The notes under the pieces were generated by a model, which was not told the origin of the DNA, did no database searches, and was given only the letters and a program-made list of their open reading frames with translations. From the NCBI GenBank assembly GCA_963784415.1, contig CAWARK010000006.1, positions 124,001-188,000 on the forward strand: a stretch of 64,000 nucleotides of DNA, given 5' to 3'. The stretch's first letter is position 1, and every line of letters begins with the position of its first letter. The stretch comes from UBA7672 sp963784415. GTDB lineage: Bacteria; Pseudomonadota; Alphaproteobacteria; Caulobacterales; Hyphomonadaceae. The translations under genes were made by a program, and so were the position numbers. Positions 25,883 through 34,237 of the stretch are shown here, in pieces.

Positions 25883-26716
25883 ATGACCTATCGCAACATA
25901 CTCGTGCAAATCGACGATACGGCGGCCGCGCGCACCCGCGCCGCGGCGGCTGCCGGACTAGCTGCCAAATTCGGCGCAACCCTCACCGGCATGTTCCTGC
26001 GATCGGCCTATGTTCCCGCTTTCGTCGCGGGCGACGCCATGTCTGCAGTGACCGCCGTCGAGGCATATGTCGAGGAGCGCGATCGCAGCGCCGCCAAGGC
26101 CAGCACCAGCGCACGCGCCGCATTCGAAACCGAGATCGCTCCGTACAATATTACGGCGGGATGGATCGAGGCAAACGGCGATGATGACGAAAGTGTGCTC
26201 GGGGCCGCGCGCCAGTTCGATCTCACCGTCTTTCCCCAGGTCGCATCCTCGGCGCTGGGCGGCTATGCCGTCAGCGCGTCTCACATCGGCATGGGCTCGG
26301 GCGCACCGGTGCTCGTGCTTCCCGAACGCGGATTTCAGATCCCGTTTGGCAAGCGCGTCCTCGTCGCCTGGAAGGAGTCACGCGAGGCCGCGCGGGCCTT
26401 GCGTGACGCATGGCCGTTCCTGATCGCTGCGGAGGAAGTCCACTTCCTGACCGTGTCGCGCAACGCTCCCGACGGCTTTGGGGACTTGATGCAGAAAAAC
26501 CTGGAAGCGCACGGCTGCGCCAACATCCACATGCACGTCGATCGCAATGACGATATCGACATCGCCAACGCGATCCAGCGTCACTCAGGCCGGGTGGGCG
26601 CCGATCTGATCGCGCTCGGCCTCTATGGCCATTCGCGGATGCGAGAGTTGCTGCTTGGCGGGGTCAGCCGCAACATGCTGGACAAGCTCTACCTGCCGAT
26701 GCTCATTTCGCACTAG
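25883..26716 (+). CDS. Universal stress protein, tandem Usp domains
   Basis: 277 residues with two Usp folds. The first starts MTYRNILVQIDDTAAA. The second starts near residue 153 (KRVLVAWKESREAARALRDA) and ends with the nucleotide-binding loop GLYGHSRMRELLLGGVSRNM. The G-2X-G-9X-G(S) pattern suggests ATP binding by the second domain. AGGAGGG lies 9 nt before the ATG. Such proteins support survival under starvation or stress; being next to pst fits a phosphate-starvation role, which is inference. Confidence 0.93.
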   Translation: MTYRNILVQIDDTAAARTRAAAAAGLAAKFGATLTGMFLRSAYVPAFVAGDAMSAVTAVEAYVEERDRSAAKASTSARAAFETEIAPYNITAGWIEANGDDDESVLGAARQFDLTVFPQVASSALGGYAVSASHIGMGSGAPVLVLPERGFQIPFGKRVLVAWKESREAARALRDAWPFLIAAEEVHFLTVSRNAPDGFGDLMQKNLEAHGCANIHMHVDRNDDIDIANAIQRHSGRVGADLIALGLYGHSRMRELLLGGVSRNMLDKLYLPMLISH

Positions 26717-26900
26717 AGCCGGATCGTTGAGTTGGAATCGCCAGCGGCGTTCCACCGAAGGCGTGAATCCGACTCTCAAGCAGGAATCTGGAGCGCGACA
26801 CGTGGCGCGACGTTTCCACCGAAACTGATCGCGCTCTGTCACGAGCTTGACGGCCCGCCCACGCCAGCGGCACATGCGGCTCCCCAGTCAGGAGCCCACC

Positions 26901-27155
26901 ATGCCGCAAAAAGAAATGCGCATCATCCCGAAACCCTCCGCCGACGCGGTCGTGCTCGAACCGGAGGCCGGCAAGCTGGCGCTGGAGGGAACGAATGGCG
27001 ACACCACCTATCGTTGTGGCGCCTGCAAGACCCGCCTGATGGACAAGGTCAGCCACATGGACGTCTTCCACGGCGAGCATTTCGACGCTGTCAAATGCCC
27101 GAAATGCGGCAAGTTCAATGCGGTCCCCGACGAGGACCATCACCACCATCACTAG
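26901..27155 (+). CDS. Small zinc-ribbon protein with native poly-His tail
   Basis: 84 residues. A zinc ribbon is formed by YRCGACKTRL and VKCPKCGKFN (two CxxC knuckles 30 residues apart). The protein ends PDEDHHHHH, a natural five-histidine tail. Zinc or nickel binding is likely; a role in metal storage or as a small regulator is inference. GGAG sits 6 nt before ATG 26901. It is the last plus-strand gene before a converging minus-strand PAS gene. Confidence 0.85.
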   Translation: MPQKEMRIIPKPSADAVVLEPEAGKLALEGTNGDTTYRCGACKTRLMDKVSHMDVFHGEHFDAVKCPKCGKFNAVPDEDHHHHH

Positions 27156-27227
27156 GCGAGACGGAAGCCGGGTCGCGTTCCGAATTCCTGTCTGTTCCCG
27201 CTCCGATTCATGGATGTTCGGGCGTTC

Positions 27228-27253
27228 TGTGGATAAGCCCGGCCTGTGGATAA
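27228..27253 (+). promoter_or_regulatory. Two perfect DnaA boxes
   Basis: TGTGGATAA occurs at 27228-27236 and 27245-27253, in the same orientation and 17 bp apart. This is the exact reverse complement of the consensus DnaA box TTATCCACA. They lie in the ~100-bp space between the zinc-ribbon gene and the end of the PAS gene. Confidence 0.6.
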
Positions 27254-27255
27254 TT

Positions 27256-27768
27256 TCAGGCCGCAATCAGGTGGCCGGCGTCCCGGCGCAGCGCCAGGTC
27301 GACCCGCATTGCGGCCTTGTCAGGGTCCACGCTGGCTTCCGCCGGCAGGTAGCGATCGTGGCACAGCACCATGTCCGCCTCGACGCCGTCCGACGACAGC
27401 GGCAGGCGCAGCCAGTAGTGCAGCGAGCCATCGGCCATGCGCGTCACGCCCGAAACCGGCATCGCGCGCAGCATCGACCGCGTCGCCAGCTCGGCCCACA
27501 TCGCCCCGCCCCGGCACGCGTCGATATCGTCCGCGCACTTGCCGCGCGGCTCACCGCCGAACACCTGATGCAGGCCGGTGCCCGCCAGACGAAAACGAAG
27601 CTTGCCGCCTTCGCAGCTCAGCACCGACACATGCGCGAGCTCGCGATTGATCGCGGAGATATCGATCTCCTCGCACATGATGAAGGCGCGGCCGTGCAGG
27701 CGCTTGCGCCACGACTCAAGCACTTTGAGCTGCCCCGACGGGGCGGCGCTAACCAGTTCATACGACAT
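27256..27768 (-). CDS. PAS domain-containing protein (PAS_5 type)
   Basis: 170 residues forming one PAS-like fold. Markers are LKVLESWRKRLHGRAFI at the start, LRFRLAGTGLHQVFGGEPRG in the middle and MVLCHDRYLPAEA near the end. This is the alphaproteobacterial PAS_5 type found as free-standing small proteins. No output domain is attached, so it may sense through a partner. ATG 27768 is preferred to a frame extension of 16 residues. Confidence 0.85.
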   Translation of the reverse strand: MSYELVSAAPSGQLKVLESWRKRLHGRAFIMCEEIDISAINRELAHVSVLSCEGGKLRFRLAGTGLHQVFGGEPRGKCADDIDACRGGAMWAELATRSMLRAMPVSGVTRMADGSLHYWLRLPLSSDGVEADMVLCHDRYLPAEASVDPDKAAMRVDLALRRDAGHLIAA

Positions 27769-28113
27769 TCTCTCAGCCCCTTGAGTCCTTGCCGACACGG
27801 GCGCGAAGCCCGGCAATCGGCGCAGACGTCTTTTTTTGTTGAACTAGTCTCGAACTGGCCAGCCCGACCGGATTCGAAACTTTCACTACTGAGGGGGCCG
27901 CGTCCCGCACAAACAACTGACAACTGCGACCCAGTGATTTGCACCACTGCGAACGACCGTGATTCGGTTCGCGGAATCGCGCAAGGCCTGATCGCAACCA
28001 AATCTTCAGATGCGTCAATAAAGTCCGAATGTGTCTCGTTGCAGCATCGATTCGAACACGTCGAATACTTGCTCACTGAGAACTGGACTCATTCAAGACA
28101 AAACGCGCGAACG
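27769..28113. other. 345-bp intergenic region between mucR end and PAS start
   Basis: No plausible gene. It holds the promoter region of the PAS gene and whatever ends mucR transcription. A small hairpin-forming CGGGC..GCCCG and a T-run (TCTTTTTTTG near 27828-27837) are present, with AT-richer patches around 28000-28030 typical of MucR/H-NS-like targets. Nothing else was recognised. Confidence 0.5.
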
Positions 28114-28524
28114 CTATTTCCGCATCAGGCCGAGGCCCATCTTGCGCGCGAGATCAGACCGCTGCTTGGCATAGTTCGGCGCGACCATCGGATAGTCGGG
28201 CGCAAGGCCCCACTTCTCCCGATACTCCTCCGGCGACATGTCATAGCGCGTGCGAAGATGCCGCTTCAGCGACTTGAACTTCTTGCCATCCTCGAGACAG
28301 ACGATGTGATCCTCGGTCACTGATTTGCGCACCGGCACCGCCGGCTTCAGCTCACTCTTCGGCTCGGCTGCAGGCGCGCCATCGATCTCCGACAGGGTCG
28401 CGTGCACCCGCTCGATCAGGCGCGGCAGCTCCACCACCGGCACCGGATTGTGCGCCACATAGGCCGAAACGATCTGGGATACGAGTTCGATGAGACTAGG
28501 CTGGGGTCGAGCGTCACGTTCCAT
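28114..28524 (-). CDS. MucR/Ros family zinc-finger transcriptional regulator
   Basis: 136 residues. The DNA-binding core, CLEDGKKFKSLKRHLRTRYD then MSPEEYREKWGL, is the hallmark of MucR/Ros. As in many MucR proteins, the first zinc ligand pair is reduced to one Cys (residue 76) with His in RHLRTR. The N-terminal helical part (about 1-45) mediates oligomers in the family. MucR acts as an H-NS-like silencer of AT-rich promoters. In Caulobacterales, MucR homologues work with the cell-cycle factor SciP; that is family knowledge only. Confidence 0.95.
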   Translation of the reverse strand: MERDARPQPSLIELVSQIVSAYVAHNPVPVVELPRLIERVHATLSEIDGAPAAEPKSELKPAVPVRKSVTEDHIVCLEDGKKFKSLKRHLRTRYDMSPEEYREKWGLAPDYPMVAPNYAKQRSDLARKMGLGLMRK

Positions 28525-28656
28525 TTGATCCGGGATCCTGGAAAGAAAGAATCGACTTGGCTCAACACTTATACTGCGAAGATACTTAGTCAGTTCTACG
28601 TTGCTGTAAATACCACAGGAAAACGTGGATTAACCCGCAGATGTTCGCGTGTTCTG

Positions 28657-30438
28657 CTAGCCGAACAGCGCGACGACCAGCACGAGCCCCAGTATTGCGA
28701 GGCTCCAGATCGCCGATGCGCTTGCTGGAACCTTGGCGGCGACCCACCCATCACTTGCAAACACCTGCCGTCCCGCCGCGCGCACTGCCCCGCCGGCGCC
28801 GGCCAACCAGCCCCCAACCACCCGCCCGCCCCGCCGCGCCGGACCCGCAATCATCGACCAGAGCTGAGGCCCGCCCCGGCGCCACAGCCACTCCGCATCG
28901 ATGATCACGCCCGGCCGCTCGGTCGGGTAAAGCTTGCGCCACTGCAGCAGCATGAAGGCGAGCGAGGCAAACACCAGCAGTTCGAACTGCTGGATGATAT
29001 GCGCCGACGACCACAGCTGGGATTCAAGATAGGCGAACGCCGCGTCCTGATACGGCAGGAACTGGTAGAGCCACGCCGGCGCGATGCCGATCAGGATGCA
29101 CAGCGCCGCCGCCATCCCCATCGCCAGCAACATGTTGAACGGCGCCTCCTCCGGACGCTTGCCGCTGTCGTGACCGAAGAAGGCGCAGAACGGCACCTTG
29201 ATCCCCGCATGCTCGAGCACGCCTGCCGACGCAAACAACAGCATCAGCCAGACGACGATCAAGGCCGGCGAGTCGACTGCCGACATGATCATCGACTTGG
29301 TCACGAAGCCCGAGAAAAACGGCATCGCCGAAATGGACGCCGCGCCAACGAGACAGAACAGCGTCGTCCACGGCATCGTGCGGTGCAGCCCGCCCAGCTC
29401 GCTCGCCTTCGTCGTGCCCGTTCGCAGCATCACCGCGCCCATGGTCATGAACAACAGCGACTTGAACATGATGTCGGCAAAGGCATGCGCGACGGCGCCG
29501 TTCACGGCGAGCTGCGTCCCGACGCCAAGCGCACACACCATGAAGCCGACCTGGTTGTTGATGCTGTAGGACAGCACCTTCCGCAGGTCGTTCTCGATCA
29601 CCGCAAAGAAGACCGGGAACACCGTCATGATCGCGCCGATCCAGATCAACGCATCGAGCCCGGCAAAATAGCGCGCCAGTGCATAGACGGCGAGTTTGGT
29701 CGTGAAGGCCGAGAGCACGACCGTCCCGGTCTCGGACGCTTTCGGATAAGCATCCTGCATCCAGCTGTGCACCATCGGGAATGCAGCCTTGATGCCGAAC
29801 CCTGCGAGCAGCAGCACTGCCCCCGGCGCGCTGATGTCCATCACGCCAACCGGCAGCCCCGCCATGCTTTCCGCAATCAGCGCAAACTGCGTCTTGCCCG
29901 TCGCCGCCGCGAACATGCACACGCCCGCCAGCACCAGCATGCCGGACGCGACCTGGAAAAACAGGTAGCGCATCGCGGCCCGCCCGCTCTCGCGCGTGCG
30001 CGGCGCGAGCACCTGGAACACCGACGCGATCGCCGTCAGCTCCCACGCGATGAACAGGCTGATGAGATCGCCGACGAACACCGCCGTCACCGCCGATCCG
30101 GCATAGATCATCGCCGTCGAATCCTGCAGCGGATCCCGCCGATGCAGCGAATAGATGCCGACAATCGCGGACGCTATGATGAAGGCGAGACCGAACACGA
30201 AGGACAGGCTGTCTGGTCGATAGAGCACAAGATCGAGACCGAGCACGTGCACCGTCGACAGGTTGATGCTGAGCCCGTGCGCGTTGATCAACGCCACCAG
30301 CGCCACGCCGGGTCCGCCTACCAGCAGGATCGCACGCGACACCACGTCCTTCGCGAACGGCACAAGCAGCGCCGCCGCGATGATGAAGAAGCCCGGATTG
30401 GTATTGGCCAGCCAGTCGGCGAGGCGTTCAACGGTCAC
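28657..30438 (-). CDS. Mrp-type antiporter subunit D-like (third copy), large
   Basis: 593 residues, a proton-conducting NuoN/MnhD-like protein of about 14 helices. Conserved features are FIAWELTAIASVFQV (glutamate of helix 5), HSWMQDAYPKASETGTVVLS (helix 7 region), and FAVIENDLRKVLSYSINNQVG. The C-terminal ~100 residues after residue 490 are extra: a soluble linker (YPTERPGVIIDAEWLWRR) and a final helix, similar to the C-terminal extension of MbhH/MbxH-type subunits. Start GTG 30438 overlaps the upstream gene by 11 bp. Last gene of the operon. Confidence 0.9.
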   Translation of the reverse strand: MTVERLADWLANTNPGFFIIAAALLVPFAKDVVSRAILLVGGPGVALVALINAHGLSINLSTVHVLGLDLVLYRPDSLSFVFGLAFIIASAIVGIYSLHRRDPLQDSTAMIYAGSAVTAVFVGDLISLFIAWELTAIASVFQVLAPRTRESGRAAMRYLFFQVASGMLVLAGVCMFAAATGKTQFALIAESMAGLPVGVMDISAPGAVLLLAGFGIKAAFPMVHSWMQDAYPKASETGTVVLSAFTTKLAVYALARYFAGLDALIWIGAIMTVFPVFFAVIENDLRKVLSYSINNQVGFMVCALGVGTQLAVNGAVAHAFADIMFKSLLFMTMGAVMLRTGTTKASELGGLHRTMPWTTLFCLVGAASISAMPFFSGFVTKSMIMSAVDSPALIVVWLMLLFASAGVLEHAGIKVPFCAFFGHDSGKRPEEAPFNMLLAMGMAAALCILIGIAPAWLYQFLPYQDAAFAYLESQLWSSAHIIQQFELLVFASLAFMLLQWRKLYPTERPGVIIDAEWLWRRGGPQLWSMIAGPARRGGRVVGGWLAGAGGAVRAAGRQVFASDGWVAAKVPASASAIWSLAILGLVLVVALFG

Positions 30439-30769
30439 GGCCGGCCTCCCCGCTTCGCGTGTCGTAATAGTCCTCTGGCCGCCGCAACAGCTTTCCGAGC
30501 GGCCAGCCGCTCAACACGGCCAAGCCGAACGCGATGAAGCCGAACACGCCGTAGAAACCGGGCACGCCCGTCACGTCCTTGATCCGATGCGGCGCGAAAA
30601 ACCACTCCGCCCCGATCAAACCAACACCGATGACCGCAAGCCCGATCATCAGGAAGCGCGGAAACAGCGGTGTCCGCAGCCACGAGAACAGCAGGACCGA
30701 CAGGGGATGTTCGCCCGGCTCGCCCGGCGTTGCTGCAACCTCGACGGGCTGCTCCGGCTCATCGCTCAT
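30428..30769 (-). CDS. Small membrane protein inside the antiporter operon
   Basis: 113 residues with two membrane helices (about 40-58 and 75-96) and polar ends. No named family recognised. It overlaps its neighbours by 4 bp upstream and 11 bp downstream, so it is surely co-translated with two antiporter subunits. It is probably a small accessory subunit or assembly factor of the complex. Confidence 0.85.
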   Translation of the reverse strand: MSDEPEQPVEVAATPGEPGEHPLSVLLFSWLRTPLFPRFLMIGLAVIGVGLIGAEWFFAPHRIKDVTGVPGFYGVFGFIAFGLAVLSGWPLGKLLRRPEDYYDTRSGEAGRDR

Positions 30770-32256
30770 GGCGCGCCCTCCACGAAGCTGATCCTGCGGA
30801 TCGGCTCAAGATAGTTGGCGATGGGATCGGCGAGGAAGAACAGCGCCAAGCACGCCGCCGCCGTGATCCCGATTGCGATGAGCGCAAGTCGCGGCGCGCC
30901 GCCCGGCCGGACGAATTCGCGTGGCCCCGGATCACCCGTCGCCGGGAAGAGCGCACGCAACGCCGCGGGCATCAGGTAGACCACGGTCAGCAGTGAGGAC
31001 ACGATCATCGCCGCCGCCGTCAGCCATTCGCCCGATCCGAACGCCGCCGTCACCAGCAGGAATTTCGACCACATGCCCGCCATCGGCGGCAGGCCGATCA
31101 CCGACACGCTGGCAATCATGAAACACGCGAACACGATGGGCATTCGCCGCCCGAGACCGCCCATCTGCGAGACGCGGCTCGCGCCTGTCGCCACATATAT
31201 CGCCCCGGCACACATGAAGAGCGTGATCTTGGCGACCGCATGGAACACCATGTGCAGCCCCCCCGCGACCAGCCCGCTGGCCCACGGCAACATCGCCGCC
31301 GAGGTGATGTAGGCAAGCTGGCTGACGGTTGACCACGCCAGCCGCGCCTTGAGATCATCCTTCGTCAGCGCCACCAGTGACGCGATGACAATCGTCGCCG
31401 CCGCAACCCACAGGATCCAGTTGGCCGCCGGCAGCGTCGACATCAGCTCCGGTCCGAGAATGTAGGTCGCGACCTTGAGGATGACGAACACACCCGATTT
31501 CACCACCGCCACCGCATGCAGGAAAGCGGACACCGGCGCCGGCGCGACCATCGCGTTGGGCAGCCACATATGCAGCGGCATCAAGGCCGCCTTGGCCGCG
31601 CCGAACGTCAGCAGCAACAGGATCGCGCTCGCCATGCCGCCATCCACCTTGCCCGCCAGCAAACCGCCCGGCGTGAATGTCGTGGAGCCGGCGAACACCG
31701 TAACCGCGATGACGCCCGGCAGGAACAACAGCACGGACGCGGCGACCAGCGTGCCGAGATAGATCCGCCCTGCCCGCCGCGCAGCTGCGTCGCCGCTGTG
31801 CGTCACCAGTGGATAGGTCGAGAAGGTCAACACCTCATAGAAGACAAACAGCGTGAACAGGTTCGCCGCCATCGCGACGCCCATCACACCAACCATCGCC
31901 AGCGCGAAGCACATGTAGAACCGCGTCTGGTTCGGCTCGCGCTTGCCCCGCATGTAGCCGATGGAGAACAGCGAATTGACGCCCCAAAGGACGCTCGCCA
32001 TCACAGCGAACAGCGCACCGAGCGGCTCGAGCTTGAATGCGATATCCAGCCCCGCAATCGGCCGCGCCAGCGTCATCGCCGGCGGCGTCCCCGCGCCGAC
32101 ACGCACCAGCATGGACACAGTCACAATGCTCAGCGCGATGCACGCAACGATGGTCATCGTCTCGCGCACATCGGGCATGCGTCCGACAGCGTAGGTCACA
32201 AGCGCCGAGAACAGCGGCACGGCGAGCGCGAGAAAGATGAGAAGCTCGCCGGTCAT
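30766..32256 (-). CDS. Mrp-type antiporter subunit D-like (second copy)
   Basis: 496 residues, about 14 helices, of the NuoL/N-MnhD family. FYEVLTFSTYPLV carries the helix-5 glutamate; MPLHMWLPNAMVAPAPVSAF is the helix-7 ion-path signature, and ALTKDDLKARLAWSTVSQLA the helix-8 lysine region. ATG 32256 overlaps the previous gene by 4 bp. A longer open frame upstream lies inside that gene and is ignored. Confidence 0.93.
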   Translation of the reverse strand: MTGELLIFLALAVPLFSALVTYAVGRMPDVRETMTIVACIALSIVTVSMLVRVGAGTPPAMTLARPIAGLDIAFKLEPLGALFAVMASVLWGVNSLFSIGYMRGKREPNQTRFYMCFALAMVGVMGVAMAANLFTLFVFYEVLTFSTYPLVTHSGDAAARRAGRIYLGTLVAASVLLFLPGVIAVTVFAGSTTFTPGGLLAGKVDGGMASAILLLLTFGAAKAALMPLHMWLPNAMVAPAPVSAFLHAVAVVKSGVFVILKVATYILGPELMSTLPAANWILWVAAATIVIASLVALTKDDLKARLAWSTVSQLAYITSAAMLPWASGLVAGGLHMVFHAVAKITLFMCAGAIYVATGASRVSQMGGLGRRMPIVFACFMIASVSVIGLPPMAGMWSKFLLVTAAFGSGEWLTAAAMIVSSLLTVVYLMPAALRALFPATGDPGPREFVRPGGAPRLALIAIGITAAACLALFFLADPIANYLEPIRRISFVEGAP

Positions 32257-33776
32257 GGCGCTGCTCCGAACAGGGCGGCAGCGGCAGACTTCGCCAGGGC
32301 TTCCGGCAGCGAGGCATTGACGCCGAACCACAGCGACAGCCCGGCGAGAACCCATAGCGGCGCCAGAACGCCAACCGGCGCCTCCCGCGCGCGCGGCGCA
32401 CCCGGCAGCGGCGCCTTGAAGAACAACGCCTCAACCATGCGCCAAGCATAGACAAGTGTGAGCGCGGATCCCACTGCGACGACGATCACCATCCAGATCA
32501 TTCCGCCCTGCCAGGCGGCCGCGATCAGATTCCACTTGGCGATGAACCCCATGGTCAGAGGCAGGCCCGCGAGGCTGGCGGCGGCGATGCCGAACGCCGC
32601 GGCCGACCAAGGTGCGTCGCGCGCAACGCCTGCGAACTCATCGAGCGTCCGCGCCTTCACGCTGATCGCCAGCGCGCCCAGCGCCATGAACAGCGCAGCC
32701 TTCATCAACGCGTGGGCGAAGATGTAGAACACCGCCGCCGACGCGCCCGCCGCATTCGCCAGCGACAGGCCGAGCACGATGAGACCCACCTGCGCCACTG
32801 ACGAGTACGCCAGAATCCGCCGCACCTCGTTCTCGAATATCGCTCGCACCGAACAGACGATCACCGCCGTCGCGGCGAGCGGCGCCAGAATAAAATGGAT
32901 GAACATCTGCCCGAACGCCGATGTGTCGGGGAACACGTCGAAAGTGAACCGCGCGATCAGGTAGAGGGCGGTCTTCGTGGCGGTCGCCGCGAGGAAGACC
33001 GAGACAAGGCTAGGCGCGCCCGCATAGGCGCCGGGCAGCCAGCCATGCAGGGGGAAGATCGCGGCCTTGATGCCGAGGCCGACAACGACAAACGCGAACC
33101 CGGCCTGCGCCGCCGTGTTGTCGCCCATCGTCGCAAGGCGCGCCGCCATGTCGGCCATGTTGAGCGTGCCGGTCGCGCCATAGAGGAAGCCGATGCCTAT
33201 GACGTAGAAGGTCGCGCCGATCGTGCCCATGATGAGATAGTTGAACGCCGCCGGCAGCGCCCGCCTGTCCCGCTGTTCGCCGGCCGCGACGAGCGCGTAG
33301 GTTCCGATCGACGACACTTCCAGAAAGACGAAGGCGTTGAAGGCATCGCCCGTCGAGACCAGGCCGAGGAAGCCGGCGACGCACAACAGATAGCCGGACT
33401 GGAACAGCGTGTGCGTTTCGGCCCGCACTTCCGATACCAGCGCATGACCTGAATAGACCGCGCCGATCAGGCCCATGCTGGAGACTAGCAGCGCCATCGC
33501 GGAGCCCAGCGCGTCGATGCGCAAGGCGATGCCGAGCGGCGGCTGGAACCCGCCGATCACATAGAGCACCACTCCGTGGCGCGACACTTCGCACGCCACC
33601 GCAAGCGACATCCAGACCGCGAACGCCGCCGCGATGACCGAGATCATCCAGCCGCTGCGCCCGCCCGGGCTCAGCGCCGCTGCGCACGCGCCGATCAGCG
33701 GCCCGGCAATCGCGAGGATGGGGGCCTGCGCCGCCAGCGCGGGCGGCGCGACATAGAGGGTGTCGAACACGCTCAC
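32253..33776 (-). CDS. mnhD: Na+/H+ antiporter subunit D (MnhD/MrpD)
   Basis: 507 residues and about 14 helices. FVFLEVSSIGTYALVAAG (helix-5 Glu), FPLHGWLPGAYAGAPSLVSV (helix 7) and FENEVRRILAYSSVAQVGLI (helix 8) match MnhD. It directly follows mnhC with a 4-bp overlap, the standard MnhC-MnhD order, so of the three D-like subunits this is the best match to canonical MrpD. Confidence 0.94.
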   Translation of the reverse strand: MSVFDTLYVAPPALAAQAPILAIAGPLIGACAAALSPGGRSGWMISVIAAAFAVWMSLAVACEVSRHGVVLYVIGGFQPPLGIALRIDALGSAMALLVSSMGLIGAVYSGHALVSEVRAETHTLFQSGYLLCVAGFLGLVSTGDAFNAFVFLEVSSIGTYALVAAGEQRDRRALPAAFNYLIMGTIGATFYVIGIGFLYGATGTLNMADMAARLATMGDNTAAQAGFAFVVVGLGIKAAIFPLHGWLPGAYAGAPSLVSVFLAATATKTALYLIARFTFDVFPDTSAFGQMFIHFILAPLAATAVIVCSVRAIFENEVRRILAYSSVAQVGLIVLGLSLANAAGASAAVFYIFAHALMKAALFMALGALAISVKARTLDEFAGVARDAPWSAAAFGIAAASLAGLPLTMGFIAKWNLIAAAWQGGMIWMVIVVAVGSALTLVYAWRMVEALFFKAPLPGAPRAREAPVGVLAPLWVLAGLSLWFGVNASLPEALAKSAAAALFGAAP

Positions 33777-34237
33777 GCCGCCGGCCCAATCTGTGCGTTA
33801 CCAGGCTGCGCCGCATCGACGCGCGCCAGAGCCTCGATCTCTTCGGACTCAACCGTGCCGTACGCTTCGCGAATGCGCACCGCGATCGACAGGCCAACCG
33901 CCAGTGTCGCCACGCCAACGACAATGGCGGTGAGGATCAACACGTGCGGCAGCGGGTTGGAATAGACCACGCCATCGACGCCGTACTGCGCCACGTAGTT
34001 CGGATCGAGGGCTGCGGCGAGCGCCTGGCCCTCTGCGCTTTGCACCGCAATCTTGATCGGCGCAGTCCCGCCAGAGACTTTTCCGAGGCTGATGTAGAAC
34101 AGCCCCGTCGACGTCTGGAAGATCGCGAGACCGATCATGCGCTTGATCAGGTTGCCGCTCGAAAACACGACGAACAGCCCCATCATCATCAGGACGACGA
34201 CGGCGACATAATTGAAGTGCGAGACGAACAGGCTCAT
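33773..34237 (-). CDS. mnhC: Na+/H+ antiporter subunit C (NuoK-like)
   Basis: 154 residues with three helices of the NuoK/MnhC family. It has GLFVVFSSGNLIKRMIGLAI at the start and NPLPHVLILTAIVVGVATLA in helix 3, the signature stretch. A ~45-residue soluble insert between helices 2 and 3 (GGTAPIKI...YVAQYG) and the 25-residue tail are longer than in NuoK. Overlaps of 4 bp on both sides. Confidence 0.94.
   Translation of the reverse strand: MSLFVSHFNYVAVVVLMMMGLFVVFSSGNLIKRMIGLAIFQTSTGLFYISLGKVSGGTAPIKIAVQSAEGQALAAALDPNYVAQYGVDGVVYSNPLPHVLILTAIVVGVATLAVGLSIAVRIREAYGTVESEEIEALARVDAAQPGNAQIGPAA

Noticed and set aside
28402..30537. 711-residue plus-strand open frame opposite the antiporter subunit
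   Set aside because: It is the antisense shadow of a strongly supported membrane protein; its translation is Arg/His/Gln-rich without folds, a common effect in high-GC DNA.
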